Source: LMUY01 sp965276785 (GTDB lineage: Bacteria > Pseudomonadota > Alphaproteobacteria > Acetobacterales > Acetobacteraceae). Taken from it: DNA of 64,000 nucleotides. The stretch's first letter is position 1. Each line of letters starts with the position of its first letter. Position numbers and translations under genes: made by a program. The notes beneath the pieces are model-generated. The model made no database searches, had not been told where the DNA came from, and was given only the letters and a program-made list of their open reading frames with translations. The stretch covers positions 2,480,001 through 2,544,000 of the forward strand of contig OZ255629.1 in NCBI GenBank assembly GCA_965276785.1, given 5' to 3'. Below are positions 35,790 through 44,640 of the stretch, piece by piece.

Positions 35790-36965
35790 TCAGGTGCCCG
35801 CCTGGGCAGAGACCGCCCAGCGTGAGCGCTGGGCACCCCTTTTGGCGCGCCCAAACTTCGTGTAGTCGTCGAGCCGCGCTTGGGCGACGTCGTCCCAGCC
35901 GAAGGTTTTCGCGGTCGCCAGCGCGCCCGCCTGCAGCCGCGCGTAGAGTGCGTCGTCATCGACCAGGCGCACGATGGCGGCTTCCAACGCCGCCGGGTCG
36001 TCCACCGGGACCACCAAGCCGTTCCGGCCATCCACGATGTATTCCGCCGGCCCGGCAATGTCGGTCACCACCGGCACCAGGCCGCAGGCCATCGCTTCGA
36101 GCGGCGCCAGGCCGAAGCCCTCATACGTGGAGGGCATGATGAAGATCTGGTAGGCCGCCAGCAACTCCGGCAACGCCGCGTTGGCGAACCGGGGCACCGC
36201 GGCCACCCGGCTGCGCAGCGCCGCCGGGTAGTGCGCCAGGGTCTCCTCCGCGGGCACCGTGGTACCAAGAAAGGCCATGCGCAGGCCTGGGCGGGCGCCC
36301 AGCAACCGCGTCGTCGCCGCCACCGAAGCGGCAATCCCCTTGCGCTCCTCCCAGGAGCCGACCTGCACAATCCCGTTGCGCGCAGACGCGGTCTGAGCGA
36401 CGCTTCCCTGCTCGGCACGCTGTCGGAAATGCGCCGCGAGCCCGTTGCGCACCGTGATCACCCGCCCGGCCGGAACGCGCAGCGAACGCGTCGCATACTG
36501 CTGCTCCGCGGCATTCAACACGTAGACCAAGTCGGCCACCTGCATGGACAGCGCTTCCTGCCACAGTTCGAGCGAACCGTGAAACAGCCAGTAGCGCCAC
36601 GACACCCGCGCCTCGTTGCGGGCACGCCGCCGCATCAGCCTATCGTGCAACGGGCGATACAGCCCTTGGCTGAAGGTGACGTGCAGCGTGCTGCGATTGC
36701 GCCGGCGCAGCAGGTAGTAAAGCCAGCAATCGCCGGTGCCGCCCTCGACTACGTCGGCATCGCGATGCCACCACAACAACTTGGTCGCGACGTAGAGCGG
36801 AAACACCAGGTTGCGCAATAGCAGCGGCAACCAGCCGAGCGCGTCGTGCGAGACCGTCTCGACCCTGTGACCGGCGCGGCGGAACTCGTCGGTCAGCGTC
36901 AACAGCACGCCGGCCGCGCCCGCGTCGCGGTCGAGCTTGAAATGCAGCACCAGGACGATCTTCAT
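35790..36965 (-). CDS. Glycosyltransferase, family 4
   Basis: A 391-residue GT-B enzyme beginning 'MKIVLVLHFKLDRDAGAAG'. An in-frame ATG four codons earlier is an alternative start. The C-terminal half has 'IVQVGSWEERKGIAASVA', 'IFIMPSTYEGFGLAPLEAMACGLVPVVT' (the E-x7-E motif in 'EGFGLAPLE') and 'GPAEYIVDGRNGLVVP'. It probably adds a sugar to the exopolysaccharide repeat. It lies 63 bp upstream of the autokinase and 19 bp downstream of the next glycosyltransferase. Confidence 0.9.
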   Translation of the reverse strand: MKIVLVLHFKLDRDAGAAGVLLTLTDEFRRAGHRVETVSHDALGWLPLLLRNLVFPLYVATKLLWWHRDADVVEGGTGDCWLYYLLRRRNRSTLHVTFSQGLYRPLHDRLMRRRARNEARVSWRYWLFHGSLELWQEALSMQVADLVYVLNAAEQQYATRSLRVPAGRVITVRNGLAAHFRQRAEQGSVAQTASARNGIVQVGSWEERKGIAASVAATTRLLGARPGLRMAFLGTTVPAEETLAHYPAALRSRVAAVPRFANAALPELLAAYQIFIMPSTYEGFGLAPLEAMACGLVPVVTDIAGPAEYIVDGRNGLVVPVDDPAALEAAIVRLVDDDALYARLQAGALATAKTFGWDDVAQARLDDYTKFGRAKRGAQRSRWAVSAQAGT

Positions 36966-36984
36966 CGCGGGAGGCATCGCCCGG

Positions 36985-38292
36985 TCAAGAAGCGGCATCG
37001 GCATGGGCGGAGAGGCCGAACGGCGCCTCGCAATAGGCCTGCATCTCAAACCCGATCAGCCGCTCGTAGCGGCCGAGCACGTTGTCGAGCTCGAACTTGG
37101 CCTGGTGTTGCGCGCGGGCCGCTTGGCGAGCCCGCTCCAGCGCGTCCGGGTGGTCGCCGACGAAATCGAAGATGCTCTGGCAGGCCTGCGCGTCGCGGAA
37201 GAAGAACTGGCCGCCGCCCGCAGTCCACCGGTTGAACCGGTTGTCGTGGGCGATCACGGCGCAGCCGGCGCCAAGCGCCTCCACCAGCGACGGGTTGGTG
37301 CCGCCGACGGTATGGCCGTGGCAATACGCCGCCGCATGGTAGCGCAGGCTCGCCAGCACTTGCTTGTCGTAGATCGCACCGACGAACTTCACCCGCTCAC
37401 CGGCCGCCTCGCGCACCGCGCGGTGGTAGGCATTGGCCGGGTCGAGCTTGCCGAGCATGACCAACGTCTGCCCGCGCGAGGACGCCGAGAAGGCGCGCAC
37501 CAAATCGAGCTGGGAGTTTTCCGGCTCGATGCGCGAGATGCAGACATAGAACTGCTGCGCGGTCAGGCCCAGGCTGCGCAGCGGCGCCTCCGAGGCGCAG
37601 GTGACCGCGGGCGCGCCATAGGGGATCATCACCACCTTGGACACCGGCGCGATGGTCGACAGGTGATTCTTGATCTCGGGATGGTCGGCCACCATCGTGG
37701 TGCTCAGCTTGGCCGCGAGCTTCTCGTTGAGCCAGAGCCACAGCCGCGCCGGGCGCGACCACTTTGGCCGCTGCCACTCCAAGCCGTCCATGTTGATGAT
37801 GACCTCGCGGCCGCGCAGCGACAGCAACAGCGCAAAGATCGCCGTGTTGTAGCCAAGCAGCAACACCTTGCCCGGCCGCCGGCTGGCATCCAGCACGCAG
37901 CGCAGGTCATACAGGATGGAAGCGAACGAACCGCCATTGCGGCTTGGGATCAGAATGCGCTTGACGCCCTTCCAACTGTCTTCGGTGACGCCAAGCCCGG
38001 ACGGCAGGCCGTCGGCCTGGCAATAGACGCTGGAGTTCCAGCCACGCGCGCTCAGGTACTGCGAAAGCTGTTGCGCAAACGTCTCGAACCCGCCATGCGC
38101 CGCCGGGATGCCCCGCGTGCCCAGAATCAAAACGTCCGACGCGCCCTGCCAGGGCTGCTGGCTCGCCAAAGCGGTCGGCTTCGTTGGCGCCAGCGACACG
38201 ACCTCTTGCGGCAAGACGTTCAGCCCGTCGCGAAACTCCGCAATAGCGGGCGAGGCCGGTTCGAAAAGTTCAGAGATCAGGGAATCAGACAT
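36985..38292 (-). CDS. DUF1972-type glycosyltransferase
   Basis: A 435-residue glycosyltransferase from the ATG at 38292; another in-frame ATG at 38322 would add ten residues. The DUF1972 domain starts at 'VLILGTRGIPAAHGGFETFAQ', the signature of rhamnosyl/mannosyltransferase-like GT4 enzymes, and is followed by 'LLLGYNTAIFALLL' and the C-terminal 'HGHTVGGTNPSLVEALGAG' with the catalytic E-x7-E-like segment. First gene of the leftward exopolysaccharide operon; its promoter must lie in the divergent region before 38640. Confidence 0.9.
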   Translation of the reverse strand: MSDSLISELFEPASPAIAEFRDGLNVLPQEVVSLAPTKPTALASQQPWQGASDVLILGTRGIPAAHGGFETFAQQLSQYLSARGWNSSVYCQADGLPSGLGVTEDSWKGVKRILIPSRNGGSFASILYDLRCVLDASRRPGKVLLLGYNTAIFALLLSLRGREVIINMDGLEWQRPKWSRPARLWLWLNEKLAAKLSTTMVADHPEIKNHLSTIAPVSKVVMIPYGAPAVTCASEAPLRSLGLTAQQFYVCISRIEPENSQLDLVRAFSASSRGQTLVMLGKLDPANAYHRAVREAAGERVKFVGAIYDKQVLASLRYHAAAYCHGHTVGGTNPSLVEALGAGCAVIAHDNRFNRWTAGGGQFFFRDAQACQSIFDFVGDHPDALERARQAARAQHQAKFELDNVLGRYERLIGFEMQAYCEAPFGLSAHADAAS

Positions 38293-38639
38293 GAAACGAT
38301 CCGCTTTTGCGAAGGTCAGCACGGCCGCGTCGTTTCTGAGAGGCGCTACCCACGATAGTCACCCGAGCAACGATGCGAGACTTTCGTAGAGCTTTGACGC
38401 TTGCGAGACAAGAGGAATCGTAACGATCCTTTGATCACTTGAATACGCTGGTATAATGCATACTTTCGTATGAGAGTGCCGCGCGCCGTAACAACTCAAC
38501 ACTTGTCCGCAACGAAATCCCACCAAGCCGCACCCTGGCGTTTGCCAACACGCGGCCATTTACGTTACGGTCCCGGCGGGCGCGAGGCGGCATCGCCACG
38601 AGCCGCCCGCTCCGCACAGCCCCTGTCGGGAGAGTATGA
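38293..38639. other. Divergent exopolysaccharide promoter region
   Basis: A 347-bp spacer between the leftward glycosyltransferase operon and the rightward polymerase gene. It is locally AT-rich around 38395-38470. It holds an extended -10 promoter (listed separately) and a leader of about 175 bases before the polymerase ATG. No convincing gene lies within it. Confidence 0.55.
38431..38457 (+). promoter_or_regulatory. Extended -10 sigma-70-like promoter
   Basis: A perfect TATAAT at 38452-38457 is preceded by TG-G (TGGTATAAT), an extended -10 element. A TTGATC lies 15 bases further upstream as a weak -35. It points rightward toward the polymerase gene and leaves a leader of about 175 bases. 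In this GC-rich context a perfect -10 is unlikely by chance. Confidence 0.5.
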
Positions 38640-39932
38640 ATGCCGTTCGAGGGCCGGGCTGTGGCGCAAGCGCAAAGCCAAGCGAACTCAGCCAAGCCGC
38701 CGCGGCTCGACGTGGTGCTGCTGCACGTCTTTCTGGCTGGAGACATGCTGCTCGCATCCCGCTTCTTCGAGTTCGTCGGCTTCTTTGTCCGCTCGCCCCT
38801 GTTCTATCTCACCGTTGCCTGCCTGCCCTACTTCTTCATCCGCGCGGTGCAGCGGTCCTACTTGCCGGAGATCACCATCTTCGCGCTCGCCGCACTTGGC
38901 ATGCTGGCGCAGAACTTCCATTTTGCCGCGATCTCTCGCCAGCCGCTCAACTTCAACAGCATCGCGCAATTCAACGCCGTGTTCTGCTTCGTGGTGTTCG
39001 CCAATTTCGTCCGGGCGCGCGACGTCGATTACCTGCTCAGAGCAATCTACCTGTACAGCTGCGTCTACGTGGTGGTTTACGTCGCCGCGTCCACCTCGAT
39101 CTTCCTGCACCTGATGCCCGGCGACATCGAAGCCCGGCTCACCGAGTCGGACCCGGAACGCGGCGCACGCATCCTCATCGTCGCGTCCGCCACGCTCTAT
39201 TGCGTGTACTTCTCCTACTTCAAGCTGGTCGAGACACGGGCGTGGCGCTACGCCGCCATGCTCGCCTTCGCCCTAACCGGGCTCATCATGTCGCAGTCCC
39301 GCCTGCTCCTCGTTATCGTCGGCTTCGTGCAGATCCTCTCACCCGTGTTGCCGGGGCGGCGCGGGCTGTCGATCGTCTGCTTTGGCGGCTTCCTGGCACT
39401 CTCCGGCGTGATTTTGTACGGGATGTACGACCCGCATTGGAACCCGTTCGTCATCTTCGGCGACGACACCTCGGCCCGCATCCGCACCGGCGCCTACGAC
39501 ACGGTGCGCCAAATCCTCTGGGCCCATCCGCTCGCCGGCGCCGGGATCGCGGCCAGCGACGCCGATATGGTGGCCTTCACCTCCAACCCCACCCTGTCGG
39601 CGGCCGACCTGGGGCCGATCGGGATCTGGCTGGTGTTCGGGCTCGTGGGCGTCGTGGTATATGTGATCTCCGTCTACATGCAATGTTTCTGCACCCAGTT
39701 CGGCGGTTGCGGCTCGGTCTCGAACAGCAAGGCGGTGCAATATACCGGCTGCATCATCGGGTTCTTCGGCTGCCTGACGCCGACCTGGTTCAACGGCTCG
39801 TTGTTCGGCCTGTTCATGGCGCTCTACCTGCGCCGCAGCACCATTCTGCATGACGCCGCCGAGCGAGCCGCCGGCGGGCCGGCCGGCCCGGCCGTGGCGC
39901 CGAGCCACGCCCCGCGCTGGAGCCGCGCCTGA
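38640..39932 (+). CDS. O-antigen ligase/Wzy-like polymerase
   Basis: A 430-residue polytopic membrane protein with about ten hydrophobic helices. It has a large periplasmic-type loop with 'HPLAGAGIAASDADMVAFTSNP' in the second half and 'RLLLVIVGFVQIL' preceding it, the usual layout of the O-antigen ligase/polymerase superfamily. It is the likely Wzy that joins repeat units in the periplasm. The ATG at 38640 has GGGAGAG about 6 bases upstream. It is divergent from the glycosyltransferase operon and convergent with a GH5 gene, ending 6 bp from it. Confidence 0.78.
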   Translation: MPFEGRAVAQAQSQANSAKPPRLDVVLLHVFLAGDMLLASRFFEFVGFFVRSPLFYLTVACLPYFFIRAVQRSYLPEITIFALAALGMLAQNFHFAAISRQPLNFNSIAQFNAVFCFVVFANFVRARDVDYLLRAIYLYSCVYVVVYVAASTSIFLHLMPGDIEARLTESDPERGARILIVASATLYCVYFSYFKLVETRAWRYAAMLAFALTGLIMSQSRLLLVIVGFVQILSPVLPGRRGLSIVCFGGFLALSGVILYGMYDPHWNPFVIFGDDTSARIRTGAYDTVRQILWAHPLAGAGIAASDADMVAFTSNPTLSAADLGPIGIWLVFGLVGVVVYVISVYMQCFCTQFGGCGSVSNSKAVQYTGCIIGFFGCLTPTWFNGSLFGLFMALYLRRSTILHDAAERAAGGPAGPAVAPSHAPRWSRA

Positions 39933-39938
39933 ACCGTA

Positions 39939-41900
39939 TCAGGCGGCCACGGCAATCCTGGCACTGCCGTTGACGTACCAACGAAGGATGGTGAACAGCA
40001 ACTTGGCCTCCTCCGCCGAGAGCACCGCACCGGCATGCACCACGGCGCAGCCGGCGCGATTGCCCGCAATCAGGTCGGCGGCCAGCGGGCTTTCCGGCGC
40101 CGCAGCGCCAAACCCGGCCCCGCCCGCGACAGCGCCGTTGACATAGAGCGCCGAGTCCGATGGCGACGCATAGCTGATCAGGGCATGCAGCAGCGAGCCG
40201 TCCCCCGCCCCGGTCCCAACCGTGCCCCCCGCGGTCACCCGGCCTCCCGGGCTGAGTTGCAGGAATGGCGCCGAGTTCCCCCAGCGGACATCCACCGAAG
40301 CGGCCATGGCCTGGCCGGCCATCACCAGGCCGACATGGCCTGCGCCCGGTTGCAGGGCGGCCCAGGGGTTCGGCCCGCCCGCGAGATCGAGGGTTCCGGC
40401 GGTATGCAGCTTATTGCTGCAACCAAGCCCCTGCGCCGCCGAAAGCCGCGCCGGCAGCGGCGGCCAATTCGCCGCCTGCTTCCATTCGAACGGCGTTCCA
40501 CCGGGGCCGGCGAATACGAACAGCACCGCGAGACTGGCCCAGAGATCATGCTCCTTCAACTGCCAGATAGTCTCATTGATCAGCGCCTGCTCGGCGGCCC
40601 CCGGCGGGGCCGCCGCCGCCGCCACGAGTCCCTGCGCCTCGTGCTCCAGCACCACCACCGGAGTCTGCCCCAGCGAGAGCAGAAAGCCGGGCCGCGGCCG
40701 CCAGCTGCCGTCTTCCTCGGTGATGTCCCAGTAGTCGGGCGTGTTGTAGTTCCACACCGTGCGGCAATAGCCGGCGTCCTGGTGCGCCCGGTCGACGTCT
40801 TGCGCCCAGGCCATGCGCGCCACCAGCGCCGCGCCGGGCACGTCGTGATCGTTGTGGCTGCCGAACTCGGTGACGAAGATGCGCGAGCCCGGAATGTTGT
40901 TGCGCGCCTGCCAGTCGGCGATCTCCCGAACTTTGCGCCGGAGGTAATCGGGACCCATCGATGTGTCGAAATAGGCGGCAAGCCGGTGCGAACGGTCGGC
41001 CTTGGCGCGGTCCTTGTCCGCCGGGCTGAGCGCGCTGGCCTCTACCCGCGCCGCCATGGCTTCAAGCGCGGCCGCCTTGTCGCTGGCAATCGGCGGGTAA
41101 TGCAGCCGCTGCACGTAGCGCGTGTAGTCGGCGGCGCCCTGGTGGGTAAAGATCATCGGGTTGTAGTTGTGCACCACGAAACCGGTGTTAGCGTCGAAAT
41201 CGCCGGCCCGCAGATCCTGCAAGCCCTCGATGCTGGAGTAGAACGAGCCGCCGACCAGCAGCGTCGTCTTCAGGTTGACCGAGCGCACCGCCGCCCAGAT
41301 CGCCTGCACCCGCACCGCCCAGGCCTTGTTGCCGTAGGATTGGTTGTTGGAGTTCTCGTTGTAGATCTCGAAGGCGAGCGTCTCGGTCGGCGCGTCGGCA
41401 CACAATTCGCCGAACCGGCGGGCCACCTCAAGCATGCGCCGCCATTTCGGTCCGGCGGGGTAATCCGCCTCGATCGCCGTCGTGCTCCAATCGCCTTGGG
41501 TGGCGACGTGCAAATCCAGGATGGCCTTGAGGCCGCAGCGCGACGCCGCTGCCACGGCATGCTGCGCGATGGCGATCACGGCATCCAACCCCGCCGCGCT
41601 GGTCGCGGCCAGCGCCGGAGTCGGGTCGAAGGCGATCCGCACATGGTCGAACCCGGCCGCTCGCAGCCCGGCCAGGCGCGGGTCTGGCAGGGCTGCGTCC
41701 CAACTCGCCACCGTCACCGGGCGGTAGACCTCGAAACCGAGCGGCACCACGTTGACGCCCGACTGCGCCGTAAACGGCTTGCCGTCCCAGGCAGGCAGGC
41801 GCCCTCGCGGCGCGGCAGACGCCGCCGGACGGGCGCCGAACGCCAGCGGAGATAGCGCAAGCCCAAGCGACAGCACCCCGCGGCGCGTTGACTCCCGCAT
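39939..41900 (-). CDS. GH5-type glycoside hydrolase with LamG-like C-terminal domain
   Basis: A 653-residue secreted glycosidase. The N-terminus 'RRGVLSLGLALSPLAFGA' is a Tat/Sec-type signal. The GH5 barrel spans about residues 40-410, with acid/base E182 in 'FEIYNENSN' and nucleophile E345 in 'FVTEFGSHND'. Residues about 470-650 ('LHALISYASPSDSALYVNG' and 'AVLSAEEAKLL') resemble a LamG/concanavalin-like sandwich. The probable role is trimming or hydrolysis of a beta-glucan-type exopolysaccharide made by this cluster. It lies downstream of the second GH5 gene, 70 bp away. Confidence 0.82.
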   Translation of the reverse strand: MRESTRRGVLSLGLALSPLAFGARPAASAAPRGRLPAWDGKPFTAQSGVNVVPLGFEVYRPVTVASWDAALPDPRLAGLRAAGFDHVRIAFDPTPALAATSAAGLDAVIAIAQHAVAAASRCGLKAILDLHVATQGDWSTTAIEADYPAGPKWRRMLEVARRFGELCADAPTETLAFEIYNENSNNQSYGNKAWAVRVQAIWAAVRSVNLKTTLLVGGSFYSSIEGLQDLRAGDFDANTGFVVHNYNPMIFTHQGAADYTRYVQRLHYPPIASDKAAALEAMAARVEASALSPADKDRAKADRSHRLAAYFDTSMGPDYLRRKVREIADWQARNNIPGSRIFVTEFGSHNDHDVPGAALVARMAWAQDVDRAHQDAGYCRTVWNYNTPDYWDITEEDGSWRPRPGFLLSLGQTPVVVLEHEAQGLVAAAAAPPGAAEQALINETIWQLKEHDLWASLAVLFVFAGPGGTPFEWKQAANWPPLPARLSAAQGLGCSNKLHTAGTLDLAGGPNPWAALQPGAGHVGLVMAGQAMAASVDVRWGNSAPFLQLSPGGRVTAGGTVGTGAGDGSLLHALISYASPSDSALYVNGAVAGGAGFGAAAPESPLAADLIAGNRAGCAVVHAGAVLSAEEAKLLFTILRWYVNGSARIAVAA

Positions 41901-41970
41901 CTCCCCTGCCCCCCTTTGAACGCGGGCAGGCTAGAGCAAATTTAGGTTCAGTTAAACAGCCGAAACGAGC

Positions 41971-44382
41971 TTAGTGCGTAAAGCTAAACGACTTTGCTCC
42001 CGTGTTATAGAGCGCGAGCGAGCTGTTCGCGATGCTCGTTCCATCGATCGTTGCCCCGCCAACATACAGGTTGCGGTCGGTGCCAACCCCGGGAGTGCTG
42101 GTGGAGGCATCGTTGAGAAAGTTCACCGACACGGTATGCGCGCCGCCGAAGCGGCCGAGCACATTGAGCACTTGCGACTGGCCATTCCCGGCGATTGCGC
42201 TGGCGGTCTGCACGCCGCCGATCTGCTGGCCGTCGACGCTGACGCTGAACTGGGCATTGCCAAGGTAGTAGTCCTCGGAAAGGGTGAGCGCGAGCGTGTC
42301 CGGTCCGCTGCCGATGGTGGGCAAGCTCGGGGCTGTGGGTGTGGTGAAGCTGAAGCCCGACGTGCCATTGTTGCTCTCGACCAAGCTGCCGCCGCCGATC
42401 GTGGCGCCGTTGATCGTGGCGCTATTGATGAACAGCAGGCTGTTATTGGCGTTCAGATAATCAATCGAAACCGAATGATTGCCCGGCGCAAAGCTCCCCA
42501 GCACGTCGAATTGCTGCTGCTGCGCCGCGAGGCTGTTCGCCGTCACCGTCTGCACGCCGCCAACCTGCTTTCCATCCACGCTGACGGTGAATTGGGCACC
42601 GCCCGGCTCAGCCCGTTCCGAGGCAGACAGGTCCAGGCTGTCCGGCCCGGCGCCGACCAGGGTCACATTGCCTGCCGCAGCATTCAAACCATTGAAGCCG
42701 AAGCTCAGCGACCCGTTGTTGGTAAGTGTGAGTCCACTGCCCGGGATCGTAGTGCCGTCCAGCGTGGCGCCACCCACGAACAGCAGACTGTTATTGGCAT
42801 TGAGATAGCCGACCGATACGGTGTGGCTGCCCGTGCCGAACGTGCCCTGCACGGTGAAGCTTTGCGTCTGCCCGGCGAGGCTATTGGCCGTCGTGGTTTG
42901 CACGCCGCCGATCTGCTGCCCATCCACGCTGATGGTGAATTGGGCGCCGCTGTTCTCAGCCCGTTCCGACATGCTCAGCGCGAGCGTGTCGGGGCCGGAG
43001 CCCACCGCAGCGGGGCTGCTGGCCGCGGGCAAGCTGGAACCTGGAGCGGGCGGTGCGGCGGTAATCGGTGCCACCGGCGCTGGCGCGGCCGGCTTGGCAG
43101 CAGCGGCCGGCGGTGCGAACTGGTCCAGCACGCTGAGCTGCGGACTGTCGGCCCCGTTCACCGGCGCCACGTTGAAATAGTAGTTGTAGGAGGTGCTCAC
43201 CTCCCACTCCGTTCCGCCCAGCCAAACGTTGGAGTTGGCGGCCATGAAGGAAAGCGTGTTCTTCAAATTGGCCAAAGCGGTGCTGTCCGAGTTGGACCCG
43301 AACTCGCCGAGGAACAGCTTATGGCCGTTCTGCTGTGCCCACTGCGTGATGGCGGCGAGGTCTTGCTGACCGATGCTGGCCGACACGGTATCGCCGCCCA
43401 CGCCGCTGCCGTCGGAGTCGAAATACTGGTGCACCTCGAAGGCGTAGTTATTGGCCGGGTCGACGATGGCGGACCCGAAGGTCGCGGCATTGCCGGAGGT
43501 CAGCCAGGAACTGCCGATATCGTATTGCACGCCCGAGATCAACACGGTCTGCTGTGTGGCGCCCGCGGCACGAATGGCGGAAATAGCCGCGTTCTGCGCG
43601 GTAAGCCAGGTGTTGGCGTTCAAGTTCGGCTCGTTCATCAGCCCGAACATCACCTTGGCGCCGGAAAACAGCCCCGCCATCTGGCCCCAGAAACTGGCGA
43701 AGGCGCTGACCGGAACGGCAGCGCTGCCGATCGGCTGATTGCTATACTGGCCGTAATTGTGCAGGTCGAGATCGACCGTCACGCCTAAGGAATTGGCGTA
43801 GCTGACGATGCGCTGGATCTGGGCCAGGTCGTAACTGCTGAACGCGCCGCCCAGCGCCGGCTGGATGCGCTCCCAGGCGATCGGCAGCCGGATCACGTTC
43901 AGGCCCTTGGACGCGTAATACTGGATTTGTGCGTTGGTCGGATAAGTATCTGGCAGAGTAAGCTGCTCCTCACCGGAGAAGTTGACGCCGAGCAGGCCCA
44001 ATTGCCCGCTTGACGCCGTGTTGGGCGTGACGGTGAAGTTGAGTGACCCATTCGCCCAAAGGGCGCCCGCATTGGCCATGACGCCGTTGGTGCCCTCCGC
44101 CGCCACGCTGCCCTGATAGGTTTGGCCGTCGATGGTCACTGAGCCGACATAGAGATTGCGGTCCCCTCCTGGCCCGGACGCGTCGTTGACGTAGTTGACG
44201 CTGACGGTGCTGCCGGCGCTGATGCCGAAATTGCCACTGAGAGTGAACTGCTGGAAGTTGCCGCTTGAGTATAGCGCGCTAACGGAATAGGGCCCGCCTA
44301 CTTGCACGCCATTCACGCTAACCGTGAACTGCGGATTACCTTGATACTGGTCTCCGGCCACGGCAAGAGTAAGGGTCGTCAT
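41971..44382 (-). CDS. GH5 glycoside hydrolase with four CBM60-like modules
   Basis: An 803-residue enzyme. Module order: CBM60-like at about 1-118, GH5 barrel at 127-420 (acid/base E251 in 'GLMNEPNL', nucleophile E360 in 'FLGEFGSN'), Pro/Ala linker at 421-460, then CBM60-like modules at 461-562, 578-680 and 692-803. The first and last modules keep the calcium-binding signature ('NDAS', then 'DRNLYVG'). The two middle copies have lost it ('LNANNSLLFV' and 'LNANNSLLFI'). There is no signal peptide at the clear start (AGGAGG nine bases before ATG), so export would need a type I or other signal-less route. It probably acts on the cluster's own polysaccharide or on plant glucan/xylan. Confidence 0.85.
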   Translation of the reverse strand: MTTLTLAVAGDQYQGNPQFTVSVNGVQVGGPYSVSALYSSGNFQQFTLSGNFGISAGSTVSVNYVNDASGPGGDRNLYVGSVTIDGQTYQGSVAAEGTNGVMANAGALWANGSLNFTVTPNTASSGQLGLLGVNFSGEEQLTLPDTYPTNAQIQYYASKGLNVIRLPIAWERIQPALGGAFSSYDLAQIQRIVSYANSLGVTVDLDLHNYGQYSNQPIGSAAVPVSAFASFWGQMAGLFSGAKVMFGLMNEPNLNANTWLTAQNAAISAIRAAGATQQTVLISGVQYDIGSSWLTSGNAATFGSAIVDPANNYAFEVHQYFDSDGSGVGGDTVSASIGQQDLAAITQWAQQNGHKLFLGEFGSNSDSTALANLKNTLSFMAANSNVWLGGTEWEVSTSYNYYFNVAPVNGADSPQLSVLDQFAPPAAAAKPAAPAPVAPITAAPPAPGSSLPAASSPAAVGSGPDTLALSMSERAENSGAQFTISVDGQQIGGVQTTTANSLAGQTQSFTVQGTFGTGSHTVSVGYLNANNSLLFVGGATLDGTTIPGSGLTLTNNGSLSFGFNGLNAAAGNVTLVGAGPDSLDLSASERAEPGGAQFTVSVDGKQVGGVQTVTANSLAAQQQQFDVLGSFAPGNHSVSIDYLNANNSLLFINSATINGATIGGGSLVESNNGTSGFSFTTPTAPSLPTIGSGPDTLALTLSEDYYLGNAQFSVSVDGQQIGGVQTASAIAGNGQSQVLNVLGRFGGAHTVSVNFLNDASTSTPGVGTDRNLYVGGATIDGTSIANSSLALYNTGAKSFSFTH

Positions 44383-44640
44383 ATTAGTTTCCTCCTAATC
44401 AATAGTGGCGCTGCTTGCGCGCAAACGATAAAATACAAAAGCTGCCGTTTGTGTCAGATGCGGAGTGCGACGGTCGCTAATAGAACTGAGCCGTAAGGCT
44501 GATGCGAAAAGCGGTCAATTACGTAGTCGGTTTATCTTCAGTGACAAATGCGCCAAATGGCGTCATAAAAGACGATCGCGCGTCGCGGGGCAGCCGCCTC
44601 TTCAATGCTGGTTTGCGGCGTGAGGCGAACGTCTGCCCGG
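44383..44640. other. Upstream region of the CBM60-GH5 gene
   Basis: A 258-bp gap between the alaS stop and the GH5 start. It is AT-richer near 44390-44450. A short perfect hairpin CGCCA-AA-TGGCG lies at 44551-44562. The AGGAGG ribosome binding site of the GH5 gene lies about nine bases before its ATG. I found no small gene and no firm promoter hexamers. Confidence 0.5.

Noticed and set aside
41971..44382. CRISPR-like repetition
   Set aside because: The repeats are protein-coding CBM modules with divergent DNA, not short identical repeats with spacers.
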